This document shows positions 1 to 8,199 of a DNA stretch of 10,204 nucleotides, in pieces. This DNA comes from Conidiobolus incongruus B7586. Taxonomy: Eukaryota > Entomophthoromycota > Entomophthoromycetes > Entomophthorales > Conidiobolaceae. The position numbers were made by a program, and so were the translations under genes. The stretch spans positions 1 through 10,204 of the forward strand of contig JNEM01016813.1 of assembly GCA_000697335.1 (NCBI GenBank). The letters are read 5' to 3'. The notes below the pieces were generated by a model that was not told the DNA's origin, did not search any database, and was given only the letters and a program-made list of their open reading frames with translations. How positions within the stretch are numbered: the first letter of the stretch is position 1; every line of letters starts with the position of its first letter.

Positions 1-1200
1 GGATATATTTAACAATATATAACTATATCTTTTTTCTCTCTTTGCTATTATTTTATATTATATTTTACAGATATATTAAATTTTTTTTATTAGTATTATT
101 ATAACTAAATCCCTTTCTAATAAAATCTACTTATATATTAATTAACTTTATAAAGAAGATAAATTAACTTATGGTATTGTTAGAATTACTAGTGTTAGCT
201 AGTCTATTATAGTTAAAGTTATTAAGAATAACAATAAAAAAACATTTAAATTTAAACTTAAGTGTATTAAAATCATAGATGAATATGATGAGAAGTATAT
301 TTGTAGGTTAGTTAGTATAAGCAAGTATAATATTATTATAAAAATACAACAAGAACTATAAAACTATATAAGAATATTAGTTAGCATTAATACTATTATA
401 TGTATTTTATATTAACATAGATACTACTTACATCTTAAGAAAAAACACCCCCAACTAAAAAAATCCCATTGTAAAGTTAGGTAGGTGTTTAAATGTTATC
501 ATTAATATTAAATTAAAACTAATTAAAGTAAAATTATTTAGTTTAATAAAACAAAAATATACTTTAGTAGATTTAATAAAAAAGCTAGATACTTTAGAAA
601 AGATACAAAACTATTTTGTGACTATTATGTTAATTTTACCTAAAAGTATAATGGTAGGTTAATTATTGTTTAGGGATATATGTTGTTTTTAGGTGTAGGG
701 TATCTTTGTAAAGTTAATAGGGGAATTAATATTGAAATATACTAAAGTATTTTAAACAATGAATTGAAAAAAACCATTGAATAATATAGGTTAAATAAAT
801 CTGATATTATTTTCTAATAAAATAATACCTTTTGCTATACTATAGCTTCTACTACTAAATAGCTTAAAAATAACAAGATAATAGTTATAAAGTAGCTTCT
901 TTAATCTCTTAACTTTAATCTAATTAAACACCTTTAAGATTAATTAAAAAAAGCTATTAAAGTTTTCCCCTTAGCTAAAGATTTAAATCAATTTTAAAAA
1001 TATGTTTAAGAAGTATAAAACAAGATTAACCCTTCTTAATGTAAGAAGTTAGTTGATTCTATACCCCACAAACTTGAAGAAGTTAGAAAAGCTAAAGGTA
1101 GATATACTAAATTTTAATTTTTTTTTATCATTAAAAACCTACAAATTTATAACTCACCCTAGGTAAAATTTAAAGGTTTATATTTTAGTCAATTAATAGC
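1..1200 (+). mobile_element. Degenerate Tc1-type (DD34E) DNA transposon
   Basis: This is a dead cut-and-paste transposon of the Tc1 branch of the IS630/Tc1/mariner superfamily, recognised from the transposase relic inside it (about 167-1117). No terminal inverted repeats could be found: the left end may lie outside the window, and nothing in 1118-1250 pairs clearly with the first 170 bases, so both limits are approximate. The block is extremely AT-rich and I see no CpG in it. It is a different lineage from the mariner copies in the right half of the window, because its third catalytic residue aligns to Glu rather than Asp. It cannot move itself. The family assignment is firm; the boundaries are not. 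Confidence 0.8.
167..1117 (+). pseudogene. Tc1-type transposase relic, one frame, many stops
   Basis: The relic runs in a single frame (codons starting at 170, 563, 821 and so on) to the stop at 1115-1117, about 316 codons, near the usual 330-350 for Tc1 transposases once the unread N-terminus is allowed for. In order: helix-turn-helix (170-358, with DEYDEKYICRLV and IQQEL); the linker with KKHPQL; a block matching the first-Asp region (FSRFNKK, 563-583); GVGYLCKV with IYxSILNNEL; the second Asp codon at 821-823, now AAT (Asn); the block *LL*SLNFNLIKHL, which aligns with family WPPQSPDLNPIEHL; the third catalytic Glu at 926-928, now AAA (Lys), giving 34 residues between the two; and the C-terminus CKKLVDSIP then AKGRYTKF, typical of Tc1. 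I see about twenty in-frame stops but no net frameshift. The protein is certainly dead. Confidence 0.85.
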
Positions 1201-1360
1201 TAAATATCATCATTTAATAATATATATAATTAATAAATATAATAGATTTTAATTATTTAATTTAAATTTATTTCATTAAATATTAATCAAGTTATTAGTA
1301 AAAATATAAGTGTTTTTGATTTTATGACTCACTTTTACAGGTTAGTGTATTTGAAAATAA

Positions 1361-1396
<36 letters not shown>

Positions 1397-3375
1397 TGAA
1401 TTGATAAAATATTATAAAATGTATCAATTATATAATATATATAGTATTTTTATTAAAAATCTTTTTTCCATTATATATATTTTTGTTTTAAAGATACTTT
1501 TATTAAAATTAATATTCTTAATTAATTTTCATTTGAAATTTGAAGTTATGTTTAATAATTCATATAAAATAAATACTATATTATATAAAATATACATTTT
1601 ATTCTAAATTAAATTATATTTCATTTTTTTATATTTTGAAATTGTAATTGTTATATCGTAACTAAACATATATTATTTAAATGATATTTTATATATAAAG
1701 TATCTTTAAGTTTAATTTTTATTATCAAAAGCATAATTTTAATTATAGATAATGATCGATATATTATTACCAAACTATGGTATTTAAATTCTATATTTAT
1801 TTGTATATTAATTTTAAAAATATATTTTATATTAATCTCTCTTGAATTTTATTACTTGATATATTAAAATTATTATATTATAAAACAATATATATTAAAT
1901 ATTATAATGGATTATAAAACCTAATTAATCAAAGTTATATCTATAAAATATTATAATAAAAAATATACCAATTTAATTTTTATCAAAATATTAATAATAT
2001 TAATCTATATACCTAAATAATAAATTTTTATAAAAAATTTTAAAAAATATAAAATAGTATTAAAAAATATAGATATTAATATCGCTTGAAAAATATTTTC
2101 TAATATAACTCTTAATATTTAACTTATAAAAATAAATTACTAATAAAAATTTAATATTGGTTATTACCAGTAACTCTTTATTATATCATATATAAATTAT
2201 TAAGGGTTATATAGTAAATTTTCAATTAAAATTGAAATTTGATATTTTTTTATATTGATTAAATTTTAATAAAAATTTTTCATTAGATATGTTTTTTATT
2301 TATTTAAAATATATATAATTATATAGGTTATGATCTATTAAAATTAATCTATATGTAAACACATTTATTTTTTAATTATATATATTTTTTAGAAATTTGA
2401 GATATAATAAACATTATTATTTTTCCTAATAAAAAATTTAATTTTTTTTAAAGGAAAAATACTATATAAAAAATATTTCCTATATTAATATTATAAAATT
2501 TATATTATAAAGATAATTATTTTTTAATATTTTTTTATAAATTAAATACTATTTTGGATAATTCATTTAATAAGATTATTTTGGCTTAATGTATCAATTC
2601 GGTTTGACATAAATAATTATATAAGATTGATAATTTATTATATATTAGCCATTCTAATTGAGTATAGAAACTTTTTTATTAGTTATATTTAATAAATCTT
2701 GTTTCACTATAGCAAATTTGGTTGTTTTATATTCTTATATTATATTATATGGTATTTATTAATTTAATTAAATAAACATAAATTGAAATTAAAAAATATA
2801 TATTAAATTGATAACATTAAACTTATATAATTTTAATACCATTTCAATTAATAAAAGGGGGTTTATTAAAATTTTTATTAATCTTTGATAATAACAAAAG
2901 ATTAGCAAAATATATTGGCTTGTTAAACAGATAAAAATTGAATAATATTACTACTAGCACATAAATTACAGATTTAAATAATAATAATTTAAAAATCTTA
3001 ATATATTAATATTAATAATAAATCTTAAATAATTTTCAAGGTTTTATAATTAGTTTTAAACTACACTAAAAATAACTATTTTATTATAATTTTATTTTTT
3101 AAAATAATTATATTTATTAATAATTTTTCAAACTACGGTTGAATAACAAAATAATTTATAATAATCGAAAAGTTTGACATAATTAATTCTCTAATTTAAT
3201 CTTTAAATTTTATAATTTGTTTGAAGAATTAGGATTAATAAATACTCTTTTTTTGTTAAGGTAATATTAAAGGTTTTCATAAAATATCAATTTAAACCAA
3301 TATAAGTGAATATTTAATTATTTAATAATAGATATTAAAATAATCAAAATATTTAATTATTATGATGTAATTAGG
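1201..3375. other. AT-rich spacer without a supported gene
   Basis: About 2.2 kb of very AT-rich DNA lies between the Tc1 relic and the 3' end of the terpene synthase. The longest open frame (1401-1607, +) opens with TTG, its first ATG is at 1419, and its product is nearly all Ile/Leu/Asn/Lys/Tyr/Phe, as expected from AT-rich noise, so I do not call it a gene. A few CpGs survive here (near 1656, 1756, 2082, 2599, 3135 and 3167), unlike in the transposon relics. Visible structure is limited to an (AT)15 tract, an 8-base inverted repeat near 2879-2905 (TAATCTTT ... AAAGATTA) and an 11-base direct repeat GTTTGACATAA at 2602 and 3172. Older, unrecognisable transposon debris is likely but not shown. 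Confidence 0.6.
1365..1394. repeat. (AT)15 dinucleotide microsatellite
   Basis: Thirty bases of uninterrupted alternating A and T, ended by CC. The tract is self-complementary and can form a cruciform. It lies in non-coding AT-rich DNA about 250 bases beyond the end of the Tc1 transposase relic; no function is indicated. Confidence 0.95.
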
Positions 3376-3378
3376 TGA

Positions 3379-4200
3379 TTACCAATTGGGATTAGATTTT
3401 CCATAATATCTTAACGACCTACTATATAATAAATAGCTCCCATGAAGTGCACTTCTCAACAAAATTTTGATATTTTTATCAATGCTAAGTGACTCAATGA
3501 AATTATTAGATTCTACATTAATATTTTGCTGATCCAATTTGTTCACTTTCAAATTCTTTTCAATTTCTAAAAAATAATTAAATTCTGAGGAGCCTTGATC
3601 CTTTTTGAGTGACCCAATATCGTTAAGGAGAGCGCATTGTAACGAAGTGTAAAAGATCGCACTTTGGACCAAAGGTAAGCTAGCTACATTATTAGGGAAA
3701 TTGATCATAATCATAAGTTTGATAAGTCCACTCATTCCAATATTAACATTACGCCAATCACTCCAAATCAATTGTCTCAAAACTGGAATCTCAGGCAATT
3801 TCGAATCTTTTATCAACTTCTCCTCATGACAACTTCCAACCCAAATCCTGTACAATTTCCGATAATATTCCAATTCTGCTTCCTCCATATACTCCCCTAA
3901 CAATCCTATAAAGAACTCGTCAATTTCCTTTACATCTTTACCCTGAGAGATGAATTTATCATTTGCTAAAGTATGACAATTCATAATCATTAAACAGATA
4001 AAAGACTTCTCTGGATATGGTAACATTTCGAAGTAGAGACCCAAATATTCAGTAAAATCTAGAATTTGATCAAAGTGATTGAGACCTAATGAGTCCCAGT
4101 TGGATTTTAATATGCTTTTTACTTGGTCGACATTAGTATTGGATCCGAAATAATTTCGGGTTGTTGCTAGAGATAGGTCAATTGAATTGATTAAAGACAT
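3379..4200 (-). CDS. Microbial-type class I terpene synthase, divergent metal motif
   Basis: A protein of 273 residues with the layout of a single-domain class I terpene cyclase, the Mg2+-dependent enzymes that ionise and cyclise prenyl diphosphates. Seen from residue 1 at the ATG 4198-4200: an N-terminal helical part with the YP turn (about 62-63); LANDKFI at 78-84 where the DDxx(D/E) motif belongs; IPVL followed by R150 and NIGM, matching the pyrophosphate-sensor Arg region; NDIGSLKKD at 193-201, the NSE motif ND(L/I)xSxxxE with a final Asp; and HGSYLLYSRSLRYYG, matching the family GxxxxxSxxxRY end, with R264-Y265. The protein ends 8 residues later, so both ends look complete. The open frame extends to a TTG at 4228-4230 directly after a stop, but the first ATG is 4198-4200; the hydrophobic leader given by the TTG start (KYFLSFLKL) is probably 5' UTR and not a signal peptide. 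No introns. The Asp-rich motif lacks the first Asp (Asn80) and the acidic residue at the end, so activity is uncertain. The product cannot be predicted. Confidence 0.82.
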   Translation of the reverse strand: MSLINSIDLSLATTRNYFGSNTNVDQVKSILKSNWDSLGLNHFDQILDFTEYLGLYFEMLPYPEKSFICLMIMNCHTLANDKFISQGKDVKEIDEFFIGLLGEYMEEAELEYYRKLYRIWVGSCHEEKLIKDSKLPEIPVLRQLIWSDWRNVNIGMSGLIKLMIMINFPNNVASLPLVQSAIFYTSLQCALLNDIGSLKKDQGSSEFNYFLEIEKNLKVNKLDQQNINVESNNFIESLSIDKNIKILLRSALHGSYLLYSRSLRYYGKSNPNW

Positions 4201-4259
4201 TAATTTGAGAAATGAAAGAAAATATTTCAATTATTAATTTGAATTTATATTCTACTCAA

Positions 4260-4265
4260 TTTATA
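4260..4265 (-). promoter_or_regulatory. Possible TATA box of the terpene synthase
   Basis: TATAAA reads on the minus strand 60 bases upstream of the ATG at 4200. A transcription start about 30 bases downstream would fall near 4230, giving a 5' UTR of about 30 bases and placing the in-frame TTG at the transcript's very end. That agrees with the ATG being the real start. A second TATAAA (4249-4244) lies closer. Such hexamers are common by chance in DNA this AT-rich, so this is only suggestive. Confidence 0.3.
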
Positions 4266-4379
4266 CTGTTGTAAGCCAGGTGACTCCTGAACCACCAAAT
4301 ATACTTTCATCAATCGAATGTTTATCATTTCTTAGATTATCGTGGATTTTAATTCTATTCTTTGATTGGTTGATGATAA

Positions 4380-4520
4380 AAGCAACCTAAACACCTCATA
4401 AATTCCCTTACCCAATTCATTCTAAACAAAATCGGAATAAGATTTATCCTACAGAAGAAGAGCTTGATCTGGGTTCTCCTAGCTATCTGCCTTAAACCAA
4501 TAAACTCTCTCACTCCCTAA
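4380..4520 (+). pseudogene. Open frame with signal-peptide-like segment, no ATG
   Basis: Forty-six codons are open between the stop at 4377-4379 and the TAA at 4518-4520. There is no ATG in the frame. The second half reads KKSLIWVLLAICL followed by KPINSLTP: a basic pair, about eleven hydrophobic residues and a short polar tail, the n-h-c pattern of a secretion signal. I see no good 5' splice site before the stop that would join it to the cysteine-rich frame downstream, and the frames differ. It could be the first exon of a decayed secreted-protein gene pointing away from the terpene synthase, or chance. The opposite strand is also open here, which weakens the case. Confidence 0.22.
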
Positions 4521-4647
4521 CAATTACCTGGAATTCACCAGACCTCTCTCTTGTACTTAAATTAATTCGAACACGGTTTTCCTAACTCATGCTAATATAG
4601 TGGTTGAGTTTTTATCAAATATTTAGTCAAGGTTATCGACTCAATAA

Positions 4648-4788
4648 CACATCAAATCACTACAAGGTCATGAGAACTCTCTGTCGGAACCAGTGGATGG
4701 GAACCATTGTGAATCTTGCTCTCCTGGAGACTGGCTTTGTGCGATTCACGAGGACGATTGCGGGTGTGGGCTAGGAGATCCTAATTAA
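4648..4788 (+). pseudogene. Cysteine-rich open frame, possible exon remnant
   Basis: Forty-six codons are open from just after a stop at 4645-4647 to the TAA at 4786-4788, with no ATG. The second half is acidic and has five cysteines in 20 residues, spaced C-x2-C-x6-C-x6-C-x-C (codons at 4708, 4717, 4738, 4759, 4765), within ...EPVDGNHCESC... and ...CGCGLGDPN. Such spacing is typical of small secreted disulfide-rich domains, and an AG at 4665-4666 could serve as a 3' splice site. With the signal-peptide-like frame upstream it suggests a former secreted protein gene. I do not recognise the domain. A second frame in the same stretch starts with an ATG at 4670, so the coding frame is not certain. 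Confidence 0.25.
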
Positions 4789-5059
4789 AGGATATAATCC
4801 ATCGCGAATGCAAGTAAGAGGCTTTCATGGTGGAATCAATCCAACGCTAGATACTCCAGCTGTGGCACTACCTCAAGATCACAATGAAACTTCCCATTAA
4901 GAACTAAGTCATTTGAATTTATTTATCGATCATATAAATTATTTGTTCCAGATGAACTCTAACTAGCATTGCCGAGTGTGTGATACATTTATTGTGAAAA
5001 CTTTTTGAGTTTAGTATTCCCCTGAAAATTTCTAATATTATCAAATCAGGGATGGTTAT

Positions 5060-5090
5060 ATTGACACTATATTGTCAATTGAGTGTCAAT
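5060..5090. repeat. Inverted repeat ATTGACAC / GTGTCAAT
   Basis: Two perfect 8-base arms (5060-5067 and 5083-5090) enclose 15 bases that themselves contain ATTGTCAAT, so the TTGAC/GTCAA word occurs in both orientations several times within 31 bases. It sits at the right end of the higher-GC island, ten bases before a second and stronger palindrome. It could be a protein-binding site, a transposon end or an RNA hairpin near a transcript end; the sequence does not decide between these. Confidence 0.7.
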
Positions 5091-5100
5091 GAGCCAGCAA

Positions 5101-5130
5101 GGTTTTAAAAATATATCGATTTTTAAAACC
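5101..5130. repeat. Perfect 12-base inverted repeat with 6-base loop
   Basis: The arms GGTTTTAAAAAT (5101-5112) and ATTTTTAAAACC (5119-5130) are exact reverse complements with the loop ATATCG, so the 30 bases form a complete hairpin on either strand. It marks the switch from the gene-like island to AT-rich DNA. G/C pairs at the outer ends of the arms make it less likely to be a chance AT palindrome than others in this window. Function unknown: possible remnants are a transposon end, a MITE core or a 3'-end structure. Confidence 0.8.
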
Positions 5131-6320
5131 AAATAAATTAATCTGGAATTTTAAATCATTTTTAAACAAAGTTTCAATTTTTATAATATCCCAAATTAAT
5201 TATCAAATAATTTATTTTTGAAAAGTTAAAATATAAACAAAATATAAATTATATAGAATATAATGTTAGAAATTTATAATATTAAATTTACATATCAATA
5301 TAATCGTATAATTAAAGCATAGTGTAACTTAATATATCAGTTTTTATATTTAAACAAATTTCATATAGTCTTAATATCAAAAAGAAATCAAATATAAAAA
5401 AATATATATGTCAAAGAATATAATTGATTAATATACTTAGTCTACCCAGAAGTTTTTGCCCCAGTTTCATAATACAAATATAAAAAAGATATTGTAAATA
5501 AACAATCAGTTAAAATAAACAAATTTTATTTTATACATCTTATATAATAATTTTTAACTTAAAAATAAAATTTATTTTGGAAAATTCCGTTATTATTTAT
5601 ATATTTAAAACTCTTGAAGAATTTATATTTTTATAGCATTATTTATGTTAATCAATGCAATATAAAATCAAATATAATATATATAATTAATTAATCGATT
5701 TTAATTAAAATAAAATAATGAATATTTAGGAATTAATATATTTTTTATTCTATTTTAGCATTTATAAATAAATTAATTTAAAATATGATTATATTGATAT
5801 TTATAATAAAAATCAGGGTTGATTAAATTATACAATTATTTATCTAATTTCTTGAAATTAATAATATATTATAAGCTCAAATCTAGTTATTGATAATTTG
5901 CAAATTTATAGTTTATTTAATAATAATTTTTATTTTCTATATAAATACAATTAAGATAAAATTAATATATTTAAAAAAATAACCTATAATATATTATATT
6001 AAAATCTATTATCAATTATTATATTTATTATAAAATCAATATTCAATATTATACTTAAATATATTAATTAAATATAATAAAATTAATATTTATTATACTT
6101 GTTTTATAAAAATATTAATAAAAAATCATATCAGATTATAAATAATATTTTATAATTTTTAACAAATATGAAAATATTTAACTATTATAATATTAATTCA
6201 ATTAAATTTTATACTATGAAATATATAACTAAGTACAAAATTAATATAAAAAACAAATAATAAATTTAATATATATATAGTTTTAATTAAACACAAATTA
6301 ATAAAATATATTATTATTAG
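5131..6320. other. AT-rich spacer without a supported gene
   Basis: Nearly 1.2 kb of very AT-rich DNA in which I find no coding frame, RNA gene or family-level match on either strand. A short, less AT-rich word at about 5440-5472 (TCTACCCAGAAG then TTTTTGCCCCAG) stands out from its surroundings and may be the remnant of something older, but it has no partner in the window. Only a few CpGs remain (near 5305, 5587, 5695). Confidence 0.6.
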
Positions 6321-6335
6321 TATGGAAATTAAAAA

Positions 6336-7615
6336 GTTTACTATTTTTTAATTTCTGATCTTTTAAACATATTATATATTTTGAAAGATTTTATATATAT
6401 ATAATATATAGGAAAATAAATATTTTCAAACTATATATATATTCAATTTTAATTATTTTTTTATTAAAATATTTTGATTTTAAAATTTATACTTAAATTT
6501 AATTATATTTAAACCAGATTGTGATTATCAAAAGGCTTTCATTTTTGTATCTTTAAAACTTAACCATAAACCCTCTAAAATTATTTAAAACTTACAAATA
6601 ACTTATAAAGATGGTGTTTTATCTAAAACTACCATATATTACTGGATTTATGATTTCAAAGCTAGAAGGGACATTATTTAAAATTTACCAAAATCTAAAA
6701 GATTAATTTCTATTGCTATTTTTTCATTTACCAATAAAGTAAAAAAATATATTAAGGAATACCCTTTTATTTTTGTTAAAAAAATATCAAAATAATTTAA
6801 TATTAATTATACAAGCATGTTATATTTACTTAAGTTTAAACTTAGATTAATTAATAAAAATATAAAATAAATATCTTATAATTTAACAAAAGCTTAAAAA
6901 AAACTAGAATAATTATAGTTAAACTAAACTTATTAAGATATAACTAAAAACAAAGGTTTTTACAATGAATACTTATAATTAATAAATCTTAGATTCTTTT
7001 ATATAATCCTTTACCTAAAAATAAAACAAGATATTGGGTTAAGCTAAATTAATCCTCTTTATAAATTCCAATAAATAAATATTTTAAATATAAATAAATA
7101 TTAATTATTATAATGGATTATAAAAGTATATGGTTTTCTTATTTAATACCTCAAGGAAAATTAATTAATAATAATAAATTATATATTACTATTTTAAATA
7201 AAACAATTTCTAAATGTTGTTTTCAAAATAAATTGAGGATAATTATTATTTTGCATAATAATTGCAAAATATATAAAACTAAAGCTATAAAAGATTTTTT
7301 ATATAAAGAAAATTAAGGGGAGTTATTATATCTAATATATTCACCTGATTATAACCTATATGATTATAATTTTTTTAGATAATTAAAAATATAGCTTCCA
7401 GGAAAAAAAATTCTTGCAAACAAATTAAATTAGTTTGTAAAATTTTAAATTTCAGTTTTTAATAAAAAAACTATTTTTTAGATATTAGAAGCTTACCAAA
7501 AGTATAGAAAAGATTAATTGATAATAAAAAAGGCTATTATTTTATATTATTCATTAATTTTTATAAATTATTTTATTATCTTATTTGTTTAATTTCAATT
7601 TTAAAATTGTACTAT
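6336..7615 (+). mobile_element. Degenerate mariner (DD34D) element, copy B
   Basis: Copy B is homologous along its length to copy C at 8042-9312, which fixes its family and approximate limits. Its 5' part (TTTTTTAATTTCTGATC, from 6344) matches the inner terminal repeat of C, but the outermost bases have diverged, and ATGGAAATT at 6322 is an alternative left end. The right end is placed near 7615 by colinearity with C; TTA follows. A sample shows the closeness: 6555-6597 against 8254-8296 differs at 3 of 43 positions, all C/T. The expected length of about 1.28 kb is typical for mariner. It holds a full-length but dead transposase. Confidence 0.75.
6510..7536 (+). pseudogene. Mariner transposase relic, copy B
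   Basis: About 340 codons, the normal mariner length. In order: the N-terminal HTH block HKPSKII...LSKTTIYYW with FKARRDI (6565-6675); the middle block KKYIKEYPF; then NKS*ILLYNPL, aligning with family DESWxxxYNP, where the first catalytic Asp codon (6981-6983) is AAT and the Trp is TAG (6990-6992); an in-frame segment opened by an ATG at 7113 (IWFSYLIPQGK); HNNCKIYKTKA with the second Asp codon at 7257-7259 now AAT; and YSPDYNLYDYNFF with the third Asp intact as GAT at 7362-7364. Exactly 34 residues separate the second and third positions, and 91 lie between the first and second, as in mariner. The C-terminus resembles the family's KCIxxxGxYF. Damage is mostly stop codons, plus one or two single-base length changes in A runs near 6888-6902. 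Confidence 0.85.
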
Positions 7616-7652
7616 TATTTAATTTTTATATTAATACCTTGTATTTTAAATA

Positions 7653-8041
7653 ATAAAAACTTTTTGTAATTAAAAATAAATAAATATTTTAATATAATAT
7701 ATATAAAAATAAATATAAAATATAAATTTAATAGTTCCTTTTATTATTAATAACTTTTAACTATATTTTTGGTAAATTTCTAATATTTAAAAAATAGTTC
7801 TTTTTATAAAAAATCAAAATTTAATTTTTTACAAATTAATTAAATTTTCTTATAGAAATTTTTTTATTATAAGTTAGTTTTTTAGTAATTTAAAATAATT
7901 ATAATCATTTAGGTTATAATCTAAGAAATATATTAAATATGGTAATTCTCTATAGTTATTTTTAATTAGAAAATTTCTTTAATATTTTAAATTTATATAT
8001 TTTATAATTATTATGCAAAATATTATCTTAAATGTAAAATG
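7653..8041 (-). mobile_element. 3' half of a minus-strand mariner, copy D/E
   Basis: Read on the minus strand, this is colinear with the last 390 bases of copy C: from the second-Asp region (TTTTGCATAATAATTAT; codon 8012-8010, AAT) through the third Asp (GAT at 7906-7904, within DYNLNDYNYF) to the terminal repeat. The right terminus, ATAAAAACTTTTTG read on the + strand from 7653, matches ATGGGAATTTTTTG of copy C with GGG replaced by AAA, and is preceded by TA (7651-7652), the mariner target site. The piece stops at 8041, exactly where copy C begins. The spacing between the two Asp codons is off by one base, so this copy carries a small length change. It is best read as the 3' part of the element whose 5' part follows copy C. 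Confidence 0.72.
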
Positions 8042-8065
8042 ATGGGAAATTTTTTAATTTCTAAT
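8042..8065 (+). repeat. Left terminal inverted repeat of mariner copy C
   Basis: Starts ATGGGAAATTTTTT and pairs imperfectly with the right end at 9288-9312, the differences being one missing T-run base, a short GT insertion and one further mismatch. The same inner sequence (TTTTTTAATTTCT, then ATC) occurs at the left of copy B. Confidence 0.75.
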
Positions 8066-8199
8066 CTTTCAAACATATTATTGGTTTGAAATAAATTAAT
8101 ATATACAAAATTAATAGGAAATTATATATTTCTAAAATATATAGATATAATTATTTTTTTGATTAAAAAATTAACTCTTTAAAATTGGTTGTTTGATTT

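Larger units (their letters stand above)
4266..5100. other. Higher-GC island upstream of terpene synthase, no intact gene
   Basis: About 830 bases share the gene-like base composition of the terpene synthase and contain many CpGs (for example 4720-4810), in sharp contrast to DNA on either side, yet no frame on either strand reaches 70 codons. The first part must hold the terpene synthase promoter. The rest looks like former coding sequence. On the + strand there is a hydrophobic frame at 4380-4520 and a cysteine-rich frame at 4648-4788. A further + frame reads from an ATG at 4670 through one stop (4771-4773) to a TAA just before 4901. On the - strand, frames near 4320-4525 and 4700-4860 are also open with few stops. 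I recognise no family. It may be a decayed host gene, a gene with several short exons, or a regulatory and non-coding RNA region. Confidence 0.45.

Noticed and set aside
1401-1607. Open frame of 68 codons on the + strand
   Set aside because: It opens with TTG, its residues are almost wholly those coded by A/T-only codons, and it matches no family. Such frames are expected by chance in DNA this AT-rich.
2080-2340. Possible further mariner relic on the - strand (DHNLYNYIYF resembling YSPDYNLYDYNFF)
   Set aside because: Only about a dozen residues resemble the family. The upstream DNA up to 3300 shows no HTH or first-Asp block, and no terminal repeat was found. Too weak in DNA of this composition.
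2879-2905. Inverted repeat TAATCTTT / AAAGATTA as a regulatory hairpin
   Set aside because: The arms are almost pure A/T and similar palindromes are frequent throughout the spacers; nothing nearby gives it a role.
4198-4230. Signal peptide on the terpene synthase (KYFLSFLKL leader)
   Set aside because: The leader depends on a TTG start. From the first ATG the N-terminus is not signal-like.
4320-4525. Minus-strand open frame upstream of the terpene synthase, considered as a 5' exon
   Set aside because: The terpene synthase is complete at its N-terminus, a stop directly precedes the TTG in frame, and no convincing acceptor-donor pair joins the two.
5440-5475. Less AT-rich word with CCC runs, considered as part of a tRNA or other RNA gene
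   Set aside because: No cloverleaf or paired stems can be drawn and there is no second similar word in the window.
7113-7316. Open frame of 67 codons on the + strand as a separate small gene
   Set aside because: It is an in-frame piece of the mariner copy B transposase between two stops (IWFSYLIPQGK to KAIKDFL), not an independent gene.
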